Source of the DNA: JANQIO01 sp038746745
GTDB lineage: Bacteria; Pseudomonadota; Gammaproteobacteria; Pseudomonadales; Halieaceae
Assembly: GCA_038746745.1 (NCBI GenBank)
Contig: JBCDKJ010000006.1
Span: forward strand, 33,447-97,446
Length of the DNA stretch: 64,000 nt
Direction of reading: 5' to 3'
Shown: one piece after another, positions 16,867-24,601 of the stretch
Numbering within the stretch: the first letter of the stretch is position 1
Layout of the letters: each line of letters opens with the position of its first letter
Program-made: the position numbers and the translations under genes
The notes under the pieces: generated by a model
What the model saw: only the letters and a program-made list of their open reading frames with translations
Databases searched by the model: none
Told to the model about the DNA's origin: nothing

Positions 16867-19188
16867 CTAGAAGAAGTACTCACCGCGTATGCCGAAGCGA
16901 CGGCCCTCATTGATGGCCGAGCGCAGCCCGAGCGGATATATGCCTGCGGTAGAACCCTGCAGGAAGTAGTCGTCCGCAAGATTTTCAGCAAATACGGTAA
17001 CCGAGTATCGGTTATCGTTATACCCCGCGCGGAGGTTGAACACTTCGTAGTCATCCAATAACAGCGCATTAAACTCATCGCCACCCGGCGTTGCGAACTG
17101 CTCGTCTGTGAACTGGTACTCGCCACGAATAAAGACGCTGGCGCCATTATCCAGTGGATGCGTGTACTGTAGTTGTGTATTCGCAGTCCATTCAGGCGCA
17201 TTGGGTAGCGGTGTGCCGCTCAGGTCCACAGGATCGTCTCGGTCTGGCACAAACCCACCGACGAAGCTGTCGTACTCCGCCTGCGTGTACCCAAGTCCAA
17301 ACTGCCATAACCATCTGTCCGTGATGTTCCAGTTGCCTTCCAGCTCGAACCCTTCCAGTGTGGAAGAGCTGGCATTGCCGATAAATGCAAGAAGAAGGTC
17401 AGGGTCGAAGACTGTGGTCTGTACGTCTTCCCACTCCATTACGTAAGCTGCCGCGCGAAGATCCAGGCGACCATCCAGGAATACACCCTTAAGACCAACC
17501 TCGTAACTCCATAGATCTTCGGAGTCATAGGAGTCGGGCACCAGGACGTTATTGTTAAGACCGCCCGGGCGATAGGCGTTAGCTGCTTTTGCATACACGT
17601 TAACGTTGTCGGTGACAGCATAGGCCGCTGTGAAGGTAGGTGCGAAATTTGTGAAGGAGACGCTTTCGTTCGGTCGAACGCCCTCTACTCCCGGGTTAAT
17701 GACTGACTCTCCGTTGAAACCGTTGCTGGAAAACGTGTCATCGCTGTAACGTGCACCCACGCTTAGCGTCAGACGCTCGTCGAAAAACGCATAAGAAATA
17801 TCACCGAAAATCGCGGCGCTCTCTACCTTGTCGAAGTCAAGACTTGGGCTAAGTGGGCCTGAAACACCGACAAAGTTTCCTGCGACCACGCTACCAATAG
17901 TGAGCACGTTATCATCACGCTGCTCCTCGGTATCCTCGGCGTATAAGGCGCCTATAACCCACTGCAGAGGCCCGCTGTCGTTGGACTGCAAGCGCATCTC
18001 AATGGAGAAGGACTCAACTTCCTCCAAGACGAAGTTGTCATAATTCGATATCAATGTGGCAGGAGCACCAAAGGGGGTTATGAAGGGTGTCTCAGTGAGA
18101 TTAAAGTCACCTTCAAGCTCGTTTGTTTCTTCTCTCCCTTCCATGTAGCCGGCAACGGTAATGAAAGAGAAGCCGTCAAACTCGTGCTCTGCGCGAAGCG
18201 TGACGTACATTGCCTCGTTCTCTGATGTAGTGGCTTCGTCGACGTTGACCTCATGCTCATCCCCGTCTGGGTACAGCGCGGTGCCCTGGAGCTCCGCCAG
18301 GTCTTCCAGGCTGCTGATCACGCCGAAAGTGAGCGGTGCGATAAAATCCGCGACGCCCTGGATGGGAATGCCGACCGCAAGTGTATTGGGCAGATTATCT
18401 TCCGCCTCCACATAGGCCCCTGCGATGTCGATCGTCGTCCTGTCTGTGGGCGTCCAACGCAGCGCGAGCCGTAGACCTTGCTCCTCAAAATCATTAGTAA
18501 CGTCCGCGGGGCCAATATTGTCGATAAATCCGCCAAACTCTTCGTAATACCCAAGCAGCCGGAATGACAACGTATCCTCAATAATCGGCGCGGAAACGGC
18601 ACCTCGTACCTGATAGCGTTCGTTAGAACCAATACGTGCTGAAACGTTACCCTCGAACTGGTCTGAGGGCTTGTTTGTCGTGATGTTGATGGCACCGCCC
18701 ATGATGCTGCGGCCAAAATAGACGCCCTGCGGACCGCGCAATACTTCTATCTGCGCCGCATCCTGCAGCGATGGGTTATTAAACGCGCTGATAGACGTGG
18801 GCGAAATATTGAATTCGTCCATAAAGATGCCGTAAGTATTGGCTACCCCTTCGATATTGGAGAGCCCTCGGATGCTGATGTCCCACTGACGTCGACCGCC
18901 ACCGCTGGTCGCAGAGACATTCGGTATAAATCCCAGGTAGTCATTCAATTCCTGCGTGCCGAGCTGCTGGAGCTGCTGTTCGGACAGGGCGGTGATACTG
19001 ACCGGTGCCTCATAGATCGTTTGATCCCGTTTCAGGGCCGTCACAATGACTTCTTCCAGGGCGTCAGGGCTGGTGGCTCCGCCGCTCTCCTGTGCCATCG
19101 TCGGCTGCTGTAGACCGATGGCTACAGCGATTGCTATGAGTGAGGGCGAAGACGTCAGTCTCTGCAGGTAGTGTGCGTTTTCGCTCAT
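16867..19188 (-). CDS. TonB-dependent outer-membrane receptor (peptide-type context)
   Basis: A 773-residue TonB-dependent receptor. A signal peptide ends near MAQES (about residue 33), a TonB box-like LEEVIVTA follows, then the plug (about 50-165, with IEVLRGPQGVYFGRS) and a 22-strand-type barrel ending in the aromatic terminal motif YFF. ATG 19188 is chosen: AGGAGC lies 8 bases upstream and a typical signal peptide begins there, whereas an earlier in-frame start lacks these. The promoter (TTGACA-17-GATACT at 19497-19525) is about 300 bases upstream and contains two ATCTT-N6-AAGAT sites. Cotranscription with M20 and DUF885 peptidases suggests peptides or acylated amino acids as ligand. Confidence 0.9.
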   Translation of the reverse strand: MSENAHYLQRLTSSPSLIAIAVAIGLQQPTMAQESGGATSPDALEEVIVTALKRDQTIYEAPVSITALSEQQLQQLGTQELNDYLGFIPNVSATSGGGRRQWDISIRGLSNIEGVANTYGIFMDEFNISPTSISAFNNPSLQDAAQIEVLRGPQGVYFGRSIMGGAINITTNKPSDQFEGNVSARIGSNERYQVRGAVSAPIIEDTLSFRLLGYYEEFGGFIDNIGPADVTNDFEEQGLRLALRWTPTDRTTIDIAGAYVEAEDNLPNTLAVGIPIQGVADFIAPLTFGVISSLEDLAELQGTALYPDGDEHEVNVDEATTSENEAMYVTLRAEHEFDGFSFITVAGYMEGREETNELEGDFNLTETPFITPFGAPATLISNYDNFVLEEVESFSIEMRLQSNDSGPLQWVIGALYAEDTEEQRDDNVLTIGSVVAGNFVGVSGPLSPSLDFDKVESAAIFGDISYAFFDERLTLSVGARYSDDTFSSNGFNGESVINPGVEGVRPNESVSFTNFAPTFTAAYAVTDNVNVYAKAANAYRPGGLNNNVLVPDSYDSEDLWSYEVGLKGVFLDGRLDLRAAAYVMEWEDVQTTVFDPDLLLAFIGNASSSTLEGFELEGNWNITDRWLWQFGLGYTQAEYDSFVGGFVPDRDDPVDLSGTPLPNAPEWTANTQLQYTHPLDNGASVFIRGEYQFTDEQFATPGGDEFNALLLDDYEVFNLRAGYNDNRYSVTVFAENLADDYFLQGSTAGIYPLGLRSAINEGRRFGIRGEYFF

Positions 19189-19474
19189 GGGTCGGTGCTC
19201 CTGTTTAGCTAAGCTGGTGACAGTAAATCCGGGCGTACAGTTGCCGTGCAGTGCCATGGACACTGCGGCGCGAGAAATCCTGTGCGGGCTTGCCAACTCG
19301 CCCCAATACTTGCAAAGCAACTACGGCGAGCATTACGAGACAAGTGCCGGTGTCGCTGACCTGTCTCCAGCGTTTTAATAATAGTTGTTAACTGTTTTTA
19401 TGATTCTTTGCGTCTTCAAGCGCACGCATTGCTGCGTTTGGCCTCACTTTTCCGTAATCGAACATCGAACAGAT

Positions 19475-19490
19475 ATCTTCATACCAAGAT
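19475..19490. promoter_or_regulatory. Operator D2, ATCTT-N6-AAGAT palindrome
   Basis: ATCTTCATACCAAGAT has perfect 5-base arms, and its centre is 25 bases from operator D1. It lies just downstream of the -10 of the receptor promoter, where a bound repressor would block initiation. Confidence 0.5.
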
Positions 19491-19496
19491 ACCTCA

Positions 19497-19525
19497 AGTA
19501 TCTTTACATAAAGATTTATTGTCAA
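19497..19525 (-). promoter_or_regulatory. Promoter with operator D1 for the TonB receptor operon
   Basis: On the minus strand TTGACA (19520-19525) and GATACT (19497-19502) are separated by exactly 17 bases. The spacer and -10 are covered by the perfect 7-2-7 palindrome ATCTTTACATAAAGAT (19500-19515), the best copy of the motif shared with the M81 and S33 promoters. Confidence 0.62.
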
Positions 19526-19677
19526 GTACGGCCGCAGCGCCGCTTAGGATCAGCTTTACCTGTTTAGAACGACTATTTTTTGCGTTGTTTATGAGAAAAG
19601 TCGTTAGTGCCTGGAATAAATGTGTCGCGTCGCCCGTTATTGCCACTATCGAAGGAGTAAACCGCCGGGAGACGGGT

Positions 19678-21819
19678 ATGAATAACGAGGCTAGACGCGG
19701 TTCAGGATTTCAAAACTACGCACCACTTTCTAGACAATGCAGAAGGGTGGTGGCAGCTATCGCGCTGGCGGCCACCGCCGGTTTTGGCAGTTTCACAAAC
19801 ACCGTTCAGGCTCAGTCCCAGCAGCCTTCACCTGAAGCGGTTAGCAATTTCATCCGTTTCATTCAAGCCCTCCTGGAACGCCTTGAGGCGCTGGGCGTAG
19901 ACGTTGATGCCCTGATTGCAGAGCGCAGGGCGCAGCAGGAGGCGGACGCCACCCGTCCGCCTCAATCATCTCCTGGCGACGGTAGCAGTAACGCTAGTAA
20001 ACCCTCGGCGGCCGCTATGAACTCAGCATCGCGCTTTCTCAGTCAGGCGGGTATGGGTGGCAGCTATCAGGATATTACTCAGGTTGCGCAAATGGGGGAG
20101 GCCGCCTGGCTGGAGCAGCAGTTTGCGATGGCGCCTGGCTACACCATGCCCCTGATGGAGGAGTGGCGTGTCCAGTTCATCGCACTGTACGGCGACGGTG
20201 AAGAGTTCGAAAGCGAAGAAGACGATGTAGAAAACGACGAGAGCTGTGATCGCGAAGATGATGAGGATTCCGAGATCTCAGAAGATGATACAGACGATGA
20301 GATAGATACAGATGCGGATGATGCAGGTGATGAAGACGAGGGGGTCGAAGACAGCGTAGAGGGCGACGAGGGAGAAGATGACGCAGAGGGTGAGGACGGC
20401 GAGAATGACGAGCGTTGCATAGAGCCCCTCAGCCTCTACGACTTTGAAAGCAATAGCGCAGACTTTGCCTGGTATCAACGCGTCGTACATAGTGAAGACA
20501 CGGTTCGCCAGCGGGTGGCTACCTCGCTGTCACAGCTCTTCGTCATTTCCCGAGTCACCGAGGAAGTTGCGGAACACTCGGAGCTTCGCGGCAGCTATTA
20601 CGACATGTTGCTGCGCAACAGCTTTGGCAACTTTCGTAACTTATTGCTGGATGTAACGCTCCATCCTGGCATGGGGCTGTTCCTCAGCCACGTCAACAAC
20701 GCCAAATCGAACCCCGAACTGGGAACGTTTCCCGACGAAAACTACGCCCGGGAAGTCATGCAACTTTTCACGATTGGACTGTATGAGCTAAATCTCGACG
20801 GCAGTCGACGTCTGGATTCAAATGGCGTGCCAATTCCTACTTACGACAACAATGATATCCGCGAGTTTGCCAAGATCTTTACCGGCTTGACGTTCAACGG
20901 CCCTAACCCGGTCTTCTCCAACAGACCTGAACCGGAGGGACGAGAGGCAGATTTCGGTCTCCCCATGATCATGGTTGAGCAGTACCACGAGCCTGGAGAG
21001 AAGCGTCTCCTGAACGGCACCGTGGTGCCTGCCGGTCAGAGCGGGATGCAGGATATAGAGGCTGCCGTCGACAACTTGTTCAATCATCCGAATGTCGGTC
21101 CGTTTGTGGGAAAACAGCTCATTCAGCGTCTGGTGACGTCCAACCCCTCGCCGGGCTATGTGGCGCGCGTTGCGGCCGCTTTCAACGGTGAGGGCGGGAC
21201 CCCGCGTGGCGACATGAAGGCACTGCTGCGGGCCATATTGCTGGATGAAGAGGCACGGCAAGATCCCTCAATGAATGATAATGCTGTGGGCAAGCTGCGC
21301 GAGCCTATGCTGCGTCATATTCATATTTTGAGGGCGTTTGACGCCAGCAGCAGTGCCGGGACAGTGGTTGGCTACGCCGGTATTTATGAAGAGATAGGGC
21401 AGTTTCTATTTTCGTCCCCGAGTGTCTTCAACTTTTTTCAACCATCTTTTTCTCCCAACGGTGAACTGCGCGATGCGGGGCTGGTGGCGCCAGAGTTTCA
21501 GATCACAACGACGGACTCAATCGTCGCCATCACGAACATGGTCAATAACATGACCTTCGGTGAGGAGGTGACGTCTTACGACGGCGCCATTTCCTTCCTG
21601 GGACGCGCTGACTTGCAGCTAGATAGAGAGATTTTCTTCTCTATCAACGTCCCTGCACTGGTAGACATGCTCGACACGGTACTCACCTACGGCACGCTGC
21701 GCCCCGACACGCGCGATGTAATTATCGCTGCGGTTGAGCAAGCCGAGTCGCCGCGAGAGCGGGTCTACCGAGCCATTTATCTGATTACGATCAGTCCTGA
21801 TTACGCGATCTCACTGTAA
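19678..21819 (+). CDS. DUF1800 family exported protein with long acidic insert
   Basis: A 713-residue DUF1800 protein, the family routinely encoded next to DUF1501 proteins and of unknown biochemical role. A hydrophobic export segment covers about 22-46. The domain (about 113-713) contains the family's DFAWYQRVVHSEDTVRQRV and PDENYAREVMQLFTIG signatures. A stretch at 173-246 is almost wholly Asp/Glu, splits the N-terminal part of the domain, and could bind divalent cations. ATG 19678 follows GGGAG by 6 bases. DUF1501 follows after 11 bases, and a strong terminator ends the pair. The acidic insert is the main oddity. Confidence 0.88.
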   Translation: MNNEARRGSGFQNYAPLSRQCRRVVAAIALAATAGFGSFTNTVQAQSQQPSPEAVSNFIRFIQALLERLEALGVDVDALIAERRAQQEADATRPPQSSPGDGSSNASKPSAAAMNSASRFLSQAGMGGSYQDITQVAQMGEAAWLEQQFAMAPGYTMPLMEEWRVQFIALYGDGEEFESEEDDVENDESCDREDDEDSEISEDDTDDEIDTDADDAGDEDEGVEDSVEGDEGEDDAEGEDGENDERCIEPLSLYDFESNSADFAWYQRVVHSEDTVRQRVATSLSQLFVISRVTEEVAEHSELRGSYYDMLLRNSFGNFRNLLLDVTLHPGMGLFLSHVNNAKSNPELGTFPDENYAREVMQLFTIGLYELNLDGSRRLDSNGVPIPTYDNNDIREFAKIFTGLTFNGPNPVFSNRPEPEGREADFGLPMIMVEQYHEPGEKRLLNGTVVPAGQSGMQDIEAAVDNLFNHPNVGPFVGKQLIQRLVTSNPSPGYVARVAAAFNGEGGTPRGDMKALLRAILLDEEARQDPSMNDNAVGKLREPMLRHIHILRAFDASSSAGTVVGYAGIYEEIGQFLFSSPSVFNFFQPSFSPNGELRDAGLVAPEFQITTTDSIVAITNMVNNMTFGEEVTSYDGAISFLGRADLQLDREIFFSINVPALVDMLDTVLTYGTLRPDTRDVIIAAVEQAESPRERVYRAIYLITISPDYAISL

Positions 21820-21830
21820 GGAGTGACAGC

Positions 21831-23207
21831 ATGAATCCAATCAATATGACGCGACGTGGGTTTCTCAAGCGCAGTGGCAGCGCAGGCATGGGTACCGCCG
21901 CTGTTGTTGGTGGGCTGGGCCACCTGGGCGCTGCCACCGCACAGGCACAGGACGACTACAAAGCGCTGGTCTGTATCTTGCTGGCAGGCGGCGCAGACTC
22001 CTTCAATATGCTGGTGCCATTGGGGAACAGTGAGTACCAGGAGTATGCCAATACGCGCCGAGACCTGGCACTGGCGCAGAGCAGTCTGCTGCCCCTGTCG
22101 GGAACCACGCGCAACGGCAAATCAGTGGGTCTACATCCCGCGATGGCACCCTTGCAATCAGGCTATGAGGCGGGCCGTATTGCGTTCGTTGCCAACACCG
22201 GTCCGCTGGTAGAGCCGACCACACCGGAAGTCCTGGGCAATGGCGCTGCAAAGCTTCCGCTCGGCTTGTATTCCCACTCCGATCAGATTGCACACTGGCA
22301 GACGGGCACGCCAGATGCTCGGCTCCCTTCAGGCTGGGGCGGTCGCATGGCTGATTTACTGGACTACACCAACAGTAACCCCAATATTTCTATGAGCATC
22401 TCGATGGCTGGCACCAATCTCTACCAGTCGGGGACGATGACGCAGCAGTACACGGTGGCGCCTGATGGCGCGATTCCGCAGGTACAGGGGTTGCAGGGTG
22501 AGGATGTCAATGAAGAGCGTTCGACGGCTATCAGCGGTATTTTTGGAAATGCCTACGACAGCATGTTGCGGCGAGCCTACCAGGGCGTGTTCAACCGTGC
22601 ACAGGCGGCCAACGCACAATTCTCTCAGGCCTTGGGCAGTGTTAGCCCCTTTACTGCTGCATTTGGCGCAGACCCCTTCAGTCAAGCTATGCAAACGGTT
22701 GCGCGAACCATTGCGGCGCGCAACCAGTTGGGCATGAACCGGCAGACATTTCTGGTGCTGTACGGCGGCTGGGATCATCACGATGAGTTGCTCAACAATC
22801 AGGCGGCCATGCTTGCGCCGCTCAGCGCTGGCATGGCGGCATTTCAAAGCGCTGTTGACGAACTTGGCCTCGGGAATCAGGTAACCACCTTCACGACCTC
22901 AGACTTCGCCCGAACCCTCAGTTCAAACGGGCGCGGATCCGATCACGGTTGGGGTGGCAACCATATGGTAATGGGTGGTGCGGTTCGGGGCGGACAGGTG
23001 ATTGGTGACTATCCCGACCTGGCCCTGGGCAATCCTCGAGACACGGGGCGTGGCGTCCTGCTGCCCCATATATCCACCGATGAGTATTTTGCAGAGCTTG
23101 CGCTGTGGTTTGGCATTGCACCCAGCGATCTCGACATCGTGCTTCCCAACGTGTCCCGCTTCTACTCACCCCTGTCAGGTCAAATGCCGCTCGGCTTCAT
23201 GGCCTGA
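21831..23207 (+). CDS. DUF1501 family protein, Tat-exported
   Basis: A 458-residue DUF1501 protein. The N-terminus has a twin-arginine signal (TRRGFLK at 7-13, then a hydrophobic segment to about 38), so it is exported folded. The body resembles the alkaline-phosphatase/sulfatase-like fold: LLAGGADSFNMLVP near the start, GGWDHHDELLNNQ in the middle and TSDFARTLSSNGRGSDHGWGG towards the end, containing the likely metal-binding Asp/His residues. It is encoded 11 bases after DUF1800 and presumably acts with it in the periplasm. The known family has no firmly assigned substrate. A terminator hairpin begins 6 bases after the stop. Confidence 0.9.
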   Translation: MNPINMTRRGFLKRSGSAGMGTAAVVGGLGHLGAATAQAQDDYKALVCILLAGGADSFNMLVPLGNSEYQEYANTRRDLALAQSSLLPLSGTTRNGKSVGLHPAMAPLQSGYEAGRIAFVANTGPLVEPTTPEVLGNGAAKLPLGLYSHSDQIAHWQTGTPDARLPSGWGGRMADLLDYTNSNPNISMSISMAGTNLYQSGTMTQQYTVAPDGAIPQVQGLQGEDVNEERSTAISGIFGNAYDSMLRRAYQGVFNRAQAANAQFSQALGSVSPFTAAFGADPFSQAMQTVARTIAARNQLGMNRQTFLVLYGGWDHHDELLNNQAAMLAPLSAGMAAFQSAVDELGLGNQVTTFTTSDFARTLSSNGRGSDHGWGGNHMVMGGAVRGGQVIGDYPDLALGNPRDTGRGVLLPHISTDEYFAELALWFGIAPSDLDIVLPNVSRFYSPLSGQMPLGFMA

Positions 23208-23212
23208 TCTTT

Positions 23213-23247
23213 CCGGGCTTATCGCCATCCCCGGCCGATAAGCCCGG
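23213..23247 (+). terminator. Rho-independent terminator after DUF1501, overlapping the opposing gene
   Basis: CCGGGCTTATCG (23213-23224) and CGATAAGCCCGG (23236-23247) form a perfect 12-bp stem with an 11-base loop, followed by a pyrimidine/T-rich run. The left arm contains the stop codon of the anti-sigma gene on the other strand, so one hairpin may serve both convergent units. Confidence 0.8.
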
Positions 23248-23974
23248 CTTCTTCTCTTACGCTCAACGCTTCCCCCGTAGCCTTGGCAGCGACAAAGCGA
23301 TCAGTAGCACCGCCGTCAGCACTGGCGGGGGTATACGCCTGACTCTTCGTTGACTGTGTGGTTGCAGTCAGAACTTCAGTCACCCAGCGCTGTTGTTCAA
23401 GACATGCGATACCGCGCCATGCGGCGCTGTCGGGGCCTTTGGTGAGGTTTTCCAACTGGTACTCACGACAGTAGCCGCTGGCAGTAGGGAAGGACAGTAT
23501 TGGGCGAAGCTGATAGTCGTCGCCCAGCATATACCAGGCTTGGGTGCTGGATGGAGATTCCGACATGACGGTAGAGAACGCAACGCTATTCAGAACCTCG
23601 GGTGCGTTGCCTGGCGCGCTTTGCTGTCCTTTCCAGACGAGCCCTGCGCTCACGCTGACAACCGCTATTGCCGCGGCTGCCGCCAGTGGCAAACGTGAGA
23701 CACGGCGTGTGGGTAGAGACAGCACGTTGGTCACTGGCTGTTTATGATCAACAGACAGCAGGGCTGTCAGTGAGTCCGGTATGTCGTCACTGGATTGCTC
23801 TCTCACTGTGCTTTGTAGCGAACTATCAACAGACTGAAACTGCAGCAACCGCTCGCGCAAATCAGGCTCATCCTGCAGGCGCTTCTCGATGGCAGACCGT
23901 TGCTCAGGTTCCAGTTCTTCATCCAGATACTGGCACAACAGGATATCGTCGTATTCAGGGCCTGATTCAGTCAT
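23219..23974 (-). CDS. Anti-sigma factor, membrane-anchored
   Basis: A 251-residue protein with an anti-sigma N-terminus (LCQYLDEELEPEQRSAIEKRL, about 13-33, without the usual zinc-binding HxxxCxxC), one membrane segment at about 93-114, and a roughly 135-residue periplasmic part. Its start overlaps the end of the ECF sigma gene by 8 bases, the standard sigma/anti-sigma arrangement. It should hold the sigma factor at the membrane until an envelope signal arrives. The periplasmic part (AWYMLGDDYQLRP, GYCREYQLENL) looks like a sensor domain of no recognised family. The last codons lie inside the terminator hairpin of the convergent unit. Confidence 0.82.
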   Translation of the reverse strand: MTESGPEYDDILLCQYLDEELEPEQRSAIEKRLQDEPDLRERLLQFQSVDSSLQSTVREQSSDDIPDSLTALLSVDHKQPVTNVLSLPTRRVSRLPLAAAAAIAVVSVSAGLVWKGQQSAPGNAPEVLNSVAFSTVMSESPSSTQAWYMLGDDYQLRPILSFPTASGYCREYQLENLTKGPDSAAWRGIACLEQQRWVTEVLTATTQSTKSQAYTPASADGGATDRFVAAKATGEALSVREEAGLIGRGWR

Positions 23975-24479
23975 GTCCGTCGCTCTCCTCTGAATGCATG
24001 CGCGCAGCCAGTGCGGCTCGCGCCCGTGCCAGCCGGCTCATGACCGTGCCAGCGGGAATATCAAGTATCTCTGCGGTTTCTGCGTAACTGCGACCTTCTA
24101 TGGCGACCAGAGCCAGCACCATTCGCTGCTCATCTGGCAGTTCCGCCATAGCTTTCTGAAGCCGCTCAGCGCGCTGCGTGGCGTCGAGCACATCGTCTGC
24201 ATTGTGTGCTGTGTCTGTGTCGTCACCGACCTTCCAGGACATGCGCGTGCGGACCTCTTTGCTTCGCAGTTCGTCTATCCAGATGTTCTTGCACACCCGG
24301 TAAGCCCAGCGGATTGGATCGACGTCAGCTCCGATACCACGCGCAAGCAGGCGTTCCACGGTCGTCTGCAACAGGTCATCCGCGTCAGCCGCAGAGCCTG
24401 TCATGGACAAGCAAAAGCGGCGCAGTTTGGGCAACGCCGCCAGCAGCGTCTCGCGCTGGTGCTTACTGAGTTGACTCAC
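23967..24479 (-). CDS. ECF-family RNA polymerase sigma factor
   Basis: A 170-residue extracytoplasmic-function sigma factor. Region 2 (about 8-76) includes DADDLLQTTVERLLA and IRWAYRVCKNIWIDELRS; region 4 (about 103-158) includes LPDEQRMVLALVAIEGRSYAETAEIL and the DNA-reading helix GTVMSRLARARAAL. The GTG at 24479 is the start. It overlaps its anti-sigma partner downstream. A GGAAT-N16-CGTT element 24 bases upstream resembles an ECF promoter, so it may regulate itself. The divergent S8 protease is a likely but unproven target. Confidence 0.9.
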   Translation of the reverse strand: MSQLSKHQRETLLAALPKLRRFCLSMTGSAADADDLLQTTVERLLARGIGADVDPIRWAYRVCKNIWIDELRSKEVRTRMSWKVGDDTDTAHNADDVLDATQRAERLQKAMAELPDEQRMVLALVAIEGRSYAETAEILDIPAGTVMSRLARARAALAARMHSEESDGHD

Positions 24480-24502
24480 GCCGCTAAGGGCCCTGTTGTA
24501 AA

Positions 24503-24527
24503 AACGGATGGCGGGAGAGTTTATTCC
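24503..24527 (-). promoter_or_regulatory. Possible autoregulated ECF promoter
   Basis: Minus-strand GGAAT (24523-24527) and CGTT (24503-24506) are 16 bases apart, like the GGAAC-N16-cGTT promoters of many ECF sigma factors, and lie just upstream of the sigma gene. Confidence 0.4.
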
Positions 24528-24601
24528 ATCACGTGGACTAATGCTGCCGGTGAGACGTCTTACTTTTTGTAGATCGGCCTTTGCTAGACTGCTCGGGAAT
24601 C

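Larger units (their letters stand above)
19189..19677. other. Long divergent intergenic region between TonB receptor and DUF1800 genes
   Basis: 489 bases without a convincing gene. It holds the minus-strand receptor promoter and two operators (19475-19525), leaving a receptor leader of roughly 300 bases. A GTTAAC-containing stretch (19388-19393) is present. In-frame extensions of both flanking genes run through it but lack codon or signal-peptide support. Confidence 0.6.

Noticed and set aside
2469..19393. Repeated GTTAAC hexamers near the operator sites (2469, 11128, 19388)
   Set aside because: A hexamer of this kind is expected many times in 64 kb by chance, and spacing to the promoters differs.
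20139..20420. Serine-rich minus-strand frame opposite the acidic insert of the DUF1800 gene
   Set aside because: Composition is simply the complement of Glu/Asp codons; no independent gene evidence.
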